This document shows positions 24,401 through 36,067 of a stretch of DNA of 64,000 bases, piece by piece (the first letter of the stretch is position 1; each line of letters opens with the position of its first letter). The translations under genes and the position numbers were made by a program. The notes under the pieces are model-generated. The model saw only the letters and a program-made list of their open reading frames with translations. It had not been told where the DNA came from and ran no database searches. The stretch is from Cladorhizidae sp. MBARI D1340-BT2 (lineage: Eukaryota; Porifera; Demospongiae; Poecilosclerida; Cladorhizidae), in contig JAQNBH010000002.1 of NCBI GenBank assembly GCA_028752905.1, forward strand, positions 17,208,430 through 17,272,429, in the 5' to 3' direction.

Positions 24401-25498
24401 GGGCAGCTTGGAACCCGTGGGTGGCCGAAATGGCTCCTATTACTTAGTAAATTAACAGCTGCGGTCCTCCACTACTTAGCAACCTTGCATGTCGGACGTC
24501 GGGTAGGAGGCCACTTCTGAATTTCACTTATCCAAAACGCCGGTCAACCAAATGCTATAAGAAGATATGCCGAAATTCCAGCCTTATTTAAGAAGCTCTG
24601 CCCATGGAAATGTCAGCCTTATTCAGTGAACTTTTCTAAATTTAATTTTGTGGGAAAAATTCCTTCGCGCATGTGGGTAATGAATATATCGTTCTCCTAA
24701 TTAGAACCTTGTACAGCAGTTTCTTACTGTTCTTATTGTTACTGTACGCAGAGAGCGGCCACACCTAGTCTTGAGAGGAAAAGAGTTGTCCTTAATATCG
24801 ATGTGAGCTCAAAGATCTGCGGTATTGTGAGTAATGGGAGGAGTTTAGTTAGGGGAGTGGCAAATGCAAGGTCGGAGAGTGGACTGGCCACAGTTTTGTG
24901 AGGAGTAAGGAAGTTTTGTGAGGAGTAAGGACAAGCTGAAGACCTTCCATACTGAAGATCAGTTATCTGAACTTTTTCAGACACCCTCCAGTGACGATGA
25001 ATTGGCTTTGACATGGCAAGTGGTAATGGGTGTATATCCTGGACACATCACTTCATCATTCCATTTATGCAGGTGGTAGGAAGCTAGGAGGGGAAGGGGG
25101 AGGGGTTGAGGGATCGCCCATCGAAGTTAGCAAAGCTTTGGTTTCCCTAACCAGACCCTCCACTGGTATGGCCAGCTATAGAGGAGAAGGCTAGAAGAAG
25201 GGGGTAGGGGGGAGGGGGGTTTGTTTCTATTTGGGGGTATTGCCCTTTCACTTTCATCACCTCCCCGAACCCTGAGAGATCAATCTTTTGAGAGTGAAGC
25301 GTGCAGAATCTATGACTCCAAAGTTGTAACCACAAGATTTTGTAAGTACAGTAATTGCATTTATGCTATCTCTCTAAAACTTAGCAAACTCGATTTATCC
25401 ATACTTGTAAAAACCTTGACCAGGGAGGCAAGTTGAGGTGGTGCCCAGTTGTGGGGGGAGTGGACAGGCTCCATTGTATATATATACAGAGATTTCAA
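24401..25498. other. unique sequence
   Basis: No gene supported. A reverse partial match to the dispersed arm lies near 25285-25330 (GCAGAATCTATGACTCC). Confidence 0.5.
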
Positions 25499-26434
25499 AA
25501 CCATGTTGCTACGCTAGGGAAATCTGTTGCTACACTAGGTAACTCTGTTGATACACTAGGGAACTCTGTTTCTGCACTAACGAACTATGTTGCTAGACTG
25601 GAGAACTCTGTTGCTATACTAGGGAACTCTGTTGATACACTAGGGAACTCTGTTGCTACACTAAGGAACTATGTTGCTAGACTGGAGAACTCTGTTGCTA
25701 CACTGGGGAACTATGTTGCTACACTAGGGAACTCTGTTTCTACACTAAGGAACTATGTTGCTAGACTGGAGAACTCTGTTGCTACACTAGGGAACTCTGT
25801 TGCTACACTAAGGAACTATGTTGCTAGACTGGAGAACTCTGTTGCTACACTGGGGAACTATGTTGCTACACTAGGGCTCTGTTGCTACACTAGGGAACTC
25901 TGTTTCTACACTAAGGAACTATGTTGCTAGACTGGAGAACTCTGTTGCTACACTGGGGAACTATGTTGCTACACTGGGGAACTATGTTGCTACATTAGGG
26001 ACTCTGTTGCTGCACTGGGAAACTGTGTTGCTACACTAGGGAACTCTGTTTCTACACTAAGGAACTATGTTGCTAGACTGGAGAACTCAGTTGCTACACT
26101 GGGGAACTATGTTGCTACACTGGGGAACTATGTTGCTACATTAGGGAAGTGTGTTGCTACACTAAGGAACCATGTTGCTACACTAGGAAACTCTGTTTCT
26201 ACACTAAGGAACTATGTTGCTAGACTGGAGAACTCAGTTGCTACACTGGGGAACTATGTTGCTACACTGGGGAACTATGTTGCTACATTAGGGACTCTGT
26301 TGCTGCACTGGGAAACTGTGTTGCTACACTAGGAAACTCTGTTGCTACACTAGGGAACTGTGTTGCTACACTAAGGAACCATGTTGCTACACTAGGGAAC
26401 TCTGTTGCTACACTAGGGAACTCTGTTGCTACAG
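25499..26434. repeat. 21-bp minisatellite, left block
   Basis: Units of 21 bp built from GTTGCTACACTAGGGAACTC with variants (CTAGACTGGAG, CTAAGGAACTATG). A local higher-order pattern of several units recurs. In one plus frame the unit encodes a heptad with Val and Leu at 3-4 spacing. The same array resumes at 29590 in the same orientation, so the interval between is an insertion. Confidence 0.95.
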
Positions 26435-27229
26435 TACTCTCGTCTTCCTAATAGTGGTATAGACCCGAATAAGAGTATAGTTGACTTCTTATTTGGCAGT
26501 GTGTAAAAATCATAGAAAATGCTCAGAAAGACAGTGAAAACCATGACAAATGATATCAAGCTATTATTAGATCATTGCATCACAAGAGTGTTGCTGGAGT
26601 ATATCATTATTTGTGAGGTCCTTGTGGTTCTGGAGGCAAATAGCACAGTTTAAAAGTTCAATGGCAGCCCTACATGTTTTTATATTTAGTATAATTTTTT
26701 TTTTTGTATTATCTTGTAAGATTTAACATAAATAAGTTATCTGTTATTCTCTACAACTTGTGTATCTGTCTGAATCCTCTTTTTGAAACTCTTTCGAGCT
26801 TTGTGGTAAGTGTCCTTGATTTGACACAACAATGGTAGGAACTGGGTTGAAGTAGAATGCCTTTCAAACACTTGCTTCGTGTCATCAAGGAATGCAATAT
26901 CTGCCACCAGAATATCATTGCTTGTGAACTGTGACAGGCTTGTTGTTGAAACTGATGACTTCTCTGCACCAGTTTCATATACCCAAGGAACCTGGTCACT
27001 GCACAGAGCTTGGCTCCTCAGTGTTTGATTCAACACAGTCAGCATCACCATCATCTAGGCATTCCAGTGTTTCAAGAGGAATTTCATCACCCTCGCAGTC
27101 CAGAAGTTTATCTCCCTAGTCTCTGGAGGTGGCTGAGTCATGGCTGCCTTCATCCTTACTCCTTTGGGGCCGTCTCCTTTTGGGGCCGTTATGGACTTCA
27201 GCATTTCATTGAAACTTGTAGGTGGTACT

Positions 27230-29220
27230 GAAGAAATGAGCTATGCCTGAAGGATCATCATCTCAGCACTAACCAGCTCAAACAACTTGTCTGTTTCCAT
27301 GTAGTCCTCTGAGCCATCTAAGGCATTGGTTGTGAAGTTTGTCTTCAGGGCCTGTTTGATGTCAATACCCGCCAAGAATCCACAACCATCTTCATGACTT
27401 CATCCCTGGATGGAGAGGGGCTTTTGTTGAGTGGCTTCTCTAGCATCAGTAGTGTCTCCCTCTCCCTGTACTCAGATTTTAGCTGGTGATGAACACGAGT
27501 GTCATTCACTTGGATATCTCCTGTTATCCTTCCACCCATGACGACTAAAATGTCCCCTCTCTTCAGAATGGCTTTCTTAACATCCTCTGTGCCATGAACG
27601 GAGTAATCGTCCAGCAAATAGATAGCATAGTTTTTCTGAGAGAACATGTTGAAGCGATTTGGGAGATGACTGATGTTTCCAACATGGTTTCAATCCTGTA
27701 GGAACCTTTTGGTGCCCACTGCAAGTGAACTCCTGGGGGGGGGGGGGGGTTTAGAGATGTCCTTGTACCCTTTCCTTTGCTGGGGTGAGCATGCTGTTGT
27801 TCTCATCTGTGGATACCTGAGTGAACACTGTTATTCTCCTGGGGGGGAGGGGGGGGGGGGTTAGAGATGTCCTTGTACCCTTTCCTTTGCTGGGGTGAGC
27901 ATGCTGTTGTTCTCATCTGTGGATACCTGAGTGAACACTGTTATTCTCCTGGGGGGGGGGGGGGTTAGAGATGTCCTTGTACCCTTTCCTTTGCTGGGGT
28001 GAGCATGCTGTTGTTCTCATCTGTGGATACCTGAGTGAACACTGTTATTCTCCTGGGGGGGGGGGGGGGGTTAGAGATGTCCTTACCCTTTCCCTTGAAT
28101 ACAAATCCTGGGGTGAGCATGCTGTTGTTCTCATCTGTGGATACCTGAGTGAACACTGTTATTCTCCTTGGGAGGGTGGGGTGGGGGTTAGAGATGCCCT
28201 TGTACCCTTTCCCTTGAATACAAATCCTGGGGTGAGCATGCTGTTGTTCTCATCTGTGGGTACCTGAGTGAACACTGTTATTTATTCTCGGCTCAACATG
28301 TAGCTTTCCTTCACATGTTTCCTGACCTGTCAAAGTCAGTGTTCTTTGGTTTGAACTTTCATTACGGTGCAGAGGTATCTGATCACCATTGATGACTATA
28401 GGTTCTGCACCAAAGTTGACATTGAAAAAGTATCGAACCCGCCAAATGTTCTTCAGGAACTCAACAATGCGTAGGGTTCGTTCCTCCTTCGCCAGACTAA
28501 AGCGCTTGTTTGGCTTGCGACGTGGTACTACTTCATCCAGTCCCGCAGTCAGTGGTCTGAAAACTTCAGCCGTTCATCTGGGACTTCTTCAGGCTGCTGC
28601 TTTAGCCAATCATTGTAGAGTTCTTCACATTTTAGCTTGAATAACTTTTTTGGAGCCTTCCCTTTAGGTTCCCTGATGTCAATAAACCAATTAAATGCCA
28701 CCTGGCGTACTTCCAGGGCGACTGGCTTTCTCACCGCCTGATCGCCGGAAGCGCTGTTCCTTGCTAGCTGGGTCACCATATGCTTCTTCTGTCAAAAGAA
28801 AAATGATGAGCATGTAACTTTCAGTAACCTCTTAAAAATATGTGATTGTGGTGTGGTCAGTACCTTACCTAGTTTATAAAGATTTCTGAATTCATGAAAC
28901 ATACTTCATGCTCACCGTTTTGTTTCGTATTTTCATAACATCTGTTGGCCAAGGCAAGTGCTTTCTCGAATGCTGGGTCTGAAGATGGCTCAGTTTTTAG
29001 GGAAGAGAATGTCTCTCTCGCTGCTCTTGATTCGTACCCTTCCTTTGGCAGCCTTTTAACACGTTTCCTTCTCCTTTGAGTCCCATTCAGTTGGCAGACA
29101 TGCCTCATTCTCTTCAAACTCCTCCTTGTACTTGCACAGATTTCCTAACTTTTCCTTTTCTTCAATGGAGTATTTACCCATTTTCTTGGAAAATGGGTCA
29201 TAAGTAAATGGGTTAGCCAT
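27230..29220 (-). pseudogene. DDE (pogo/Tc1-like) transposase pseudogene
   Basis: Pieces in several minus frames follow a familiar transposase order. A start at 29220 gives MANPFTYDPFSKKMGKYSIEE. A basic N-terminal exon (29117-28869) ends at donor GTAAGG, and an ~80-bp intron ends TTTTGACAG at 28789. A DNA-binding/linker block follows (VRKPVALEVRQVAFNWFID, KKLFKLKCEELYNDWL), then a first catalytic-strand region with VINGDQIPLHRNESS, then TVFTQVSTDENNS. A second catalytic region has YAIYLLDDYSVHGTEDV and GRITGDIQVNDTRVHHQL, and the C-terminal block contains LDGSEDYMETDKLFELVSAE. Frameshifts occur near 28555, 27650 and 27360. The core segment is tandemly amplified (27735-28280). The copy cannot encode an active enzyme. 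Confidence 0.75.
27735..28280. repeat. tandem amplification of transposase core segment with poly-G linkers
   Basis: Five copies of a ~105-125-bp unit containing GAGCATGCTGTTGTTCTCAT and GTGGATACCTGAGTGAACAC, separated by G-runs of 9-14. On the minus strand each copy re-encodes TVFTQVSTDENNSMLTP of the transposase. The last two copies keep extra transposase sequence (the TTGAATACAAATCC region), so amplification started from real coding sequence. Confidence 0.85.
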
Positions 29221-29589
29221 AATGGCTAGTATCCAAATAAATAGTAGCTAGACTCAGTATTCACACACCACTGTTTATCAAAGAACTGAAACTTTGAACC
29301 TTTACCAAATTCTTTTGACCTGGCTGCTGCCTGCCACACGTGAGCCTGGTTATGTTTCACCTCTGCAAAAACCACGTGAAGATCAGTTATTCCTCTTACA
29401 GCTGGAAAAATTTTCAACTATCAATTAGCTAGAGCAGAGGCTGCAACCTCAAGGAAGATTTCCATTAGTTATCTAGTCAAGATCTACAAAATGGTGAAAA
29501 TCAACAGCCCGTATACACCTGAATAAAGTAGTATAGGATGGGAAAACCCCAATAAATTAAATTATACAGCTATTAGGAAGGTTAGAGTA

Positions 29590-30815
29590 AGGAACTCTGT
29601 TGCTACAATAGGGAACTCTGTTGCTACACTAAGGAACTATGTTGCTACAATAGGGAACTCTGTTGCTACAATAGGGAACTCTGTTGCTACAATAGGGAAC
29701 TCTGTTGCTACACTAAGGAACTATGTTGCTACAATAGGGAACTCTGTTGCTACAATAGGGAACTCTGTTGCTACAATAGGGAACTCTGTTGCTACACTAA
29801 GGAACTATGTTGCTACAATAGGGAACTCTGTTGCTACAATAGGGAACTCTGTTGCTACACTAAGGAGCTATGTTGCTACACTAAGGAACTATGTTGCTAC
29901 ACTGGAGAACTCAATTGCTATACTAGGTAACTGTGTTGCTACACCAAGGAACTCTGTTGCTACACTAAGGAACTATGTTGCTACACTAAGGAACTCTGTT
30001 GCTACACTAAGGAACTATGTTGCTACACTAAGGAGCTATGTTGCTACACTAAGGAACTCTGTTGCTAGACTAAGTAACTCTGTTGCTATACTAGGTAACT
30101 GTGTTGCTACACCAAGGAACTCTGTTGCTACACTAAGGAACTATGTTGCTACACTAAGGAACTATGTTGCTACAATAGGGAACTCTGTTGCTACACTAAG
30201 GAGCTATGTTGCTACAATAGGGAACTCTGTTGCTACACTAAGGAACTATGTTGCTACACTAAGGAATATGTTGCTACACTAAGGAACTCTGTTGCTACAC
30301 TAAGGAACTCTGTTGCTACACTAAGGAACTATGTTGCTACACTAAGGAACTATGTTGCTATACTAAGGAACTATGTTGCTACACTAAGGAACTCTGTTGC
30401 TACACTAAGGAACTCTGTTGCTACACTAAGAAGCTATGTTGCTACACTAAGGAACTCTGTTGCTACACTAAGGAACTATGTTGCTACACTAAGAAGCTAT
30501 GTTGCTACACTAAGGAACTCTGTTGCTACACTAATGAACTATGTTGCTACACTAAGGAGCTATGTTGCTACACTAAGGAACTCTGTTGCTACATGAAGGA
30601 ACTATGTTGCTACACTAAGGAGCTATGTTGCTAGACTAAGGAACTATGTTTCTACACTAAGGAACTATGTTGCTACACTAAGGAACTCTGTTGCTACACT
30701 AAGAAACTCTGTTGCTACACTAAGGAACTCTGTTGCTACACTAAGGAACTCTGTTGCTACACTAAGGAACTCTGTTGCTACACTAAGGAACTCTGTTGCT
30801 ACACTAGGGACCTCT
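29590..30815. repeat. 21-bp minisatellite, right block
   Basis: Continuation of the 25499-26434 array after the transposon, dominated by CACTAAGGAACTCTGTTGCT and AATAGGGAACTCTG variants. Confidence 0.95.
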
Positions 30816-31499
30816 GTTGTTATGTACAGGCATACAGTGGAGATGGGTAAAGGGTGACCTGGGCCAGCATATGGCAACTCACTCCTGCCATCAACAGATG
30901 TATATTGGCCTAGGGGGAAGTCCAGACAGTGTTATTCTTCCAGGATCAGATTCTTCCAGGATCAGATGACAGCACATGCTGAAGCTACATCTATCACTTT
31001 ACAGAGCCTCACAATCCATGGGTACACTTGCCATGTATTGAGATGCCCGACTTCTAAATTCTCGTTCTACCCGAGACTTAGCCTGGCTCTATAGGTTTCC
31101 AGGCCAACTTAAGCCAGCTTGTGAAGCTTCCATCCATAGAATAGACATTTATAAGGCGAGGCCAGGATCAGAAAATTGTGGTTTAGCATTTAAAGTACCA
31201 ATCTTTGCACACATTCAAGGGTCCTGATTTATATACCAAAATGTAGCCTGTGCAGATGCTTTCTGGTAGTAGTGTTTATTTTGCCATACATGTTTATCTT
31301 TTGGAACTGCAAGTTGGAATGTGAAGTGAATCACCTCTAAAACTGCTGTTTCACATTAACACATTCCAGCAGTCTTTATTCAATGGCTATATATAACAAC
31401 TGTGGTTGATAGAGCTGTACAAACAGATAGAGAGATAACTCTTTAGAGTGGACTGTGTTCATGTGAAGGAAGATCTAAAATTTAAATATAAACACTAAG
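30816..31499. other. unique sequence
   Basis: No coding block recognised; a short CCAGGATCAGATTCTT duplication lies near 30940-30965. Confidence 0.5.
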
Positions 31500-31740
31500 C
31501 AAAACCTCGTGGTTATGACTTTGTGGAGGTTCATAGATTTTGCACACTTCACTGGACATGTCCCTCAAACGATAGATCTCTCTGCGTGCTCTCGTTTGGT
31601 ATTAAAAAATAGTTGCACGGGTATAATTATGCTAAAGTTACGTGCAGCCATAGTGGGGGGACCTCAAAACCTGAGTGTTTGTAGTCGTGGTTCCTGATTG
31701 TAAAATGCTAGCCAGTTACCTGTGGCTAGAGGAAGCACTA
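31500..31740 (+). repeat. diverged foldback-family arm abutting the 42-bp array
   Basis: Matches the dispersed arm (TTTTGCACACTTCACTGGAC, GATCTCTCTGCGTGCTCTC, GTGGCTAGAGGAAGCACTAC) and runs directly into the 42-bp minisatellite. Confidence 0.75.
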
Positions 31741-31744
31741 CTCC

Positions 31745-34284
31745 ACGCAAACAACAACACCATCTCCACACACTTACACAGCAAACACCAAATGGCTAAC
31801 ACCATCTCCACACACTTACACAGCAAACAACAAATGGCTCCACACACTTACACAGCAAACAACAAATGGCTAACACCATCACCACACACTTACACAGCAA
31901 ACACCAAATGGCTAACACCATCACCACACACTTACACAGCAAACACCAAATGGCCAACACCATCACCACACACTTACACAGCAAACAACAAATGGCTATC
32001 ACCATCACCACACACTTACACAGCAAACACCAAATGGCTAACACCATCTCCACACACTTACACAGCAAACACCAAATGGCTAACACCATCTCCACACACT
32101 TACACAGCAAACACCAAATGGCTAACACCATCTCCACACACTTACACAGCAAACAACAAATGGCTAACACCATCACCACACACTTACACAGCAAACACCA
32201 AATGGCTAACACCATCTCCACACACTTACACAGCAAACACCAAATGGCTAACACCATCACCACACACTTACACAGCAAACACCAAATGGCTAATACCATC
32301 TCCACACACTTACACAGCAAACACCAGCAAACACCAAATGGCTAACACCATCACCACACACTTACACAGCAAACAACAAATAGCTAACACCATCTCCACA
32401 CACTTACACAGCAAACAACAAATGGCTAACACCATCACCACACACTTACACAGCAAACAACAAATGACTAACACCATCTCCACACACTTACACAGCAAAC
32501 AACAAATGACTAACACCATCTCCACACACTTACACAGCAAACAACAAATGGCCAACACCATCTCCACACACTTACACAGCAAACAAGAAATGACTAACAC
32601 CATCTCCACACACTTACACAGCAAACAACAAAATGGCTAACACCATCACCACACACTTACACAGCAAACACCAAATGGCTAACACCATCTCCACACACTT
32701 ACACAGCAAACAACAAATGGCTAACACCATCTCCACACACTTACACAGCAAACACCAAATGGCTAACACCATCTCCACACACTTACACAGCAAACACCAA
32801 ATGGCTAACACCATCTCCACACACTTACACAGCAAACACCAAATGGCTAACACCATCACCACACACTTACACAGCAAACACCAAATGGCTAACACCATCT
32901 CCACACACTTACACAGCAAACACCAAATGGCTAACACCATCACCACACACTTACACAGCAAACAGCAAATGGCTAACACCATCTCCACACACTTACACAG
33001 CAAACACCAAATGGCTAACACCATCTCCACACACTTACACAGCAAACAACAAATGGCTAACACCATCTCCACACACTTACACAGCAAACACCAATTGACT
33101 AACACCATCACCACACACTTACACAGCAAACACCAAATGGCTAACACCATCTCCACACACTTACACAGCAAACAGCAAATGGCTAACACCATCACCACAC
33201 ACTTACACAGCAAACAACAAATGGCTAACACCATCTCCACACACTTACACAGCAAACAACAAATGGCTCCACACACTTACACAGCAAACACCAAATGGCT
33301 AACACCATCTCCACACACTTACACAGCAAACAACAAATGGCTAACACCATCTCCACACACTTACACAGCAAACAGCAAATGGCTAACACCATCTCCACAC
33401 ACTTACACAGCAAACACCAAATGGCTAACACCATCTCCACACACTTACACAGCAAACACCAAATGGCTAACACCATCTCCACACACTTACACAGCAAACA
33501 CCAAATGGCTAACACCATCTCCACACACTTACACAGCAAACACCAAATGGCTAACACCATCTCCACACACTTACACAGCAAACACCAAATGGCTAACACC
33601 ATCTCCACACACTTACACAGCAAACACCAATTGACTAACACCATCACCACACACTTACACAGCAAACACCAAATGGCTAACACCATCTCCACACACTTAC
33701 ACAGCAAACAGCAAATGGCTAACACCATCACCACACACTTACACAGCAAACAACAAATGGCTAACACCATCTCCACACACTTACACAGCAAACAACAAAT
33801 GGCTCCACACACTTACACAGCAAACACCAAATGGCTAACACCATCTCCACACACTTACACAGCAAACAACAAATGGCTAACACCATCTCCACACACTTAC
33901 ACAGCAAACACCAAATGGCTAACACCATCTCCACACACTTACACAGCAAACACCAAATGGCTAACACCATCTCCACACACTTACACAGCAAACACCAAAT
34001 GGCTAACACCATCTCCACACACTTACACAGCAAACACCAAATGGCTAACACCATCTCCACACACTTACACAGCAAACAAGAAATGGCTAACACCATCTCC
34101 ACACACTTACACAGCAAACAACAAATGGCTAACACCATCACCACACACTTACACAGCAAACAGCAAATGGCTAACACCATCTCCACACACTTACACAGCA
34201 AACAACAAATGGCTAACACCATCACCACACACTTACACAGCAAACAACAAATGGCTCCACACACTTACACAGCAAACAACAAAT
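31745..34284. repeat. 42-bp minisatellite, block 1
   Basis: Units of 42 bp built from CACACTTACACAGCAAACAC, then CAAATGGCTAACACCATCTC. Alternative bases give CACC/CTCC, AACACC/AACAAC/AACAGC and GGCTAA/GACTAA. A shortened unit (AAATGGCTCCACACAC) recurs every ~540-580 bp and marks higher-order repeats. Because 42 is divisible by three, all frames give long artefactual open frames. Confidence 0.97.
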
Positions 34285-34632
34285 GTGATAGGATCTGAGA
34301 AAAGGGGTCTTATGTAGAGAAAAATGGGGGGGTATGACCAAAATAAGCTCAGTTATAGTTAGATGATTTATCTTTTTTTGTACTACAGGCATCTACTACC
34401 TTTCCTTTACCTTTGTGTGAAGTCTGAAGGCTCCTGCTTGCTTCTTTGTAGGCAAGCGTGGGGTTAGAAGATTGGTGGTCAAGAAGCTTGCTACGCGTGT
34501 ACGGAACTGCGTTGCAATGTAACGCAGAGAAAATACTGCCCGCGTATGCGGAAAGATGGGAAACTCACACAAAACGGGGGGATTTCCTACTAGCTGCTAT
34601 AGTGGCCGCGCGGTTAACAAACTAACAAAGGA

Positions 34633-35510
34633 ATGGCTTCATCAAGTGCACAGGAAGCTGCAAAAGCCATTAATTGCTTAATGAAATTCTCTCCTGGACA
34701 CCAGCAGTCTTTCCTAGACGTCATCGATGACTATTTTACCTCAAACTATGGTTGTGATAGTGACAGTGACTCAGAGAACGAACAAGCAGGTATAATACAT
34801 ACACTACTAGAGAATAATTAAATGGATGCATTTATTTGTAGGTAATTATGTGGTTGATGCTGACAGACTTGAGCCACCTCATAGTGAAATTGAAGGGAGT
34901 GAAGAGAGTGATGATGATCTGGAGGACGTTCGAGAGCTGACCAATGACGAACAGGTCCAGGAAGCAATGATGCAGTTGTCTGCAGTTTCATCAGTGGATA
35001 TATTGACGTTCAAGACGTGGACACTCAAGAAGAAGATCTAGTAACCAAGTTTATGACTAGTGGCTGTGGCTGCTCACAGTTCAATGGCAAAGAGTGCTCC
35101 ATCCAGTTCACCAACGAGCATGTGTCGCAAGCACGAGGACGCTGTCTGGAACTATCCCGTAATGAACTGGATATGGTCCTTCTTGGTCAGTTACAGGCAT
35201 TCTCCATCAGTGAAGATCAGTTTCATCGTTGGCCACATCTTACTGGTAAGGAGAGGAAGAAATTGCACTGCAACTACGTAACTACGGTCATCATGGAAAG
35301 CCAGTCTGCTTTAAGTTCTTTCTGTTAGATGATAGGAATATTACTTGCCCTTTTCCAACAGTTCCCAAACCAGTCAGCAGGCAAGCAACCCCTGATCCTG
35401 GAAATGCCATCACAGTCAGTAACAGCCATCCAGCAAAGCGTGCTAGGGTGTGTCGAACCTGCAAGAAAACCGGACACAACAGCAGATCCTGCCCTAACAA
35501 AGAAATATAA
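34633..35510 (+). pseudogene. transposon-encoded CGC-domain / zinc-knuckle protein, core missing (copy 1)
   Basis: Exon 1 (34633-34789) starts MASSSAQEAAKAINCLMKF and ends at donor CAG|GTATAA. A 52-bp intron ends TTTGTAG at 34841. Exon 2 (34842-35245) is acidic (EGSEESDDDLEDV), then in a second frame reads SGCGCSQFNGKECS and CLELSRNELDMVLLGQL. I recall this signature from N-termini of uncharacterised animal transposon proteins. Exon 2 ends at donor CTG|GTAAGG; intron 2 ends TTTTCCAACAG at 35361. Exon 3 (35362-35510) ends with a CCHC knuckle, CRTCKKTGHNSRSC, then NKEI and stop. Phases match across both introns. A one-base frame change near 34985-35010 breaks exon 2, and a DDE-type core is absent. 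Confidence 0.6.
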
Positions 35511-36034
35511 TCCTTAATCAATTGTTTTACTTTGTTATTATAGCAGACATCTATATCTATCCTACACTAGAGACCTTTATGGCTGTTCTGACATTATAGT
35601 TATCATTAGAGAGCTAACTCTAATCTGTTTTCTCTCACTTTTATCTTGTTTTATTGTTACTCGTACTTCCATTGATCTAAACGTCTAAAAGTTACCTTTT
35701 CTGTTGCACAAGCTTCATCCAAGAATAGCGCGTTGTCCTATCAGCAAAGAAGTGTTTCTTTTCCACCTTAGCCTAGCAGCTCAGCCTTGCTAGTCTTCTT
35801 TCTCCCACCTCAGATTTGCACGAGTTCACACCTCGACCGTCATGTGCGGAAATTACCAAAACAACGCGTTTAAAATTTAAAATGGGTTTTTCTCAAAATG
35901 AATGCTTCAAGCCTCTAGCATTCAGGCTTTCATAACTGTTCTTCCGAATGGAAATAAGTGATGATTTGAGTTCCAACATATAGACATTACTTTGTTCTTT
36001 CACCTGGTATCAATAACTCAGTTTTTTTAATTTT
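35511..36034. other. 3' non-coding part of the transposon, copy 1
   Basis: AT-rich sequence between the stop codon and the right inverted repeat. No further coding seen. Confidence 0.6.
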
Positions 36035-36067
36035 GTACATAAGACCCCTTTTCTCAGATCCTATCAC

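Larger units (their letters stand above)
26437..29587 (-). mobile_element. pogo/Tc1-like DNA transposon, 3.15 kb, TA target duplication
   Basis: The two blocks of the 21-bp array are separated by 3,151 bp with imperfect terminal inverted repeats: left CTCTCGTCTTCCTAATAG, right (reverse complement) CTCTAACCTTCCTAATAG. TA flanks both ends (26435-26436 and 29588-29589), as expected for IS630-Tc1-mariner elements. The right flank continues AAGGAACTCTG and so restores the array. The internal gene is on the minus strand and broken by frameshifts and a local tandem amplification. Confidence 0.85.
34285..36067 (+). mobile_element. DNA transposon with TIRs and AAAT target duplication, copy 1
   Basis: A 1,783-bp insertion in the 42-bp array. 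The ends are perfect inverted repeats of about 32 bp starting GTGATAGGATCTGAGAAAAG. The array sequence AAAT is present on both sides (34281-34284, 36068-36071), giving a clean 4-bp target-site duplication. The interior has a three-exon gene with an N-terminal Cys-Gly-Cys-type domain and a C-terminal zinc knuckle but no catalytic core, so this looks like an internally deleted, non-autonomous copy. Four-bp targets occur in several superfamilies; I do not assign one. Copy 2 lies exactly 4,638 bp downstream. Confidence 0.9.
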
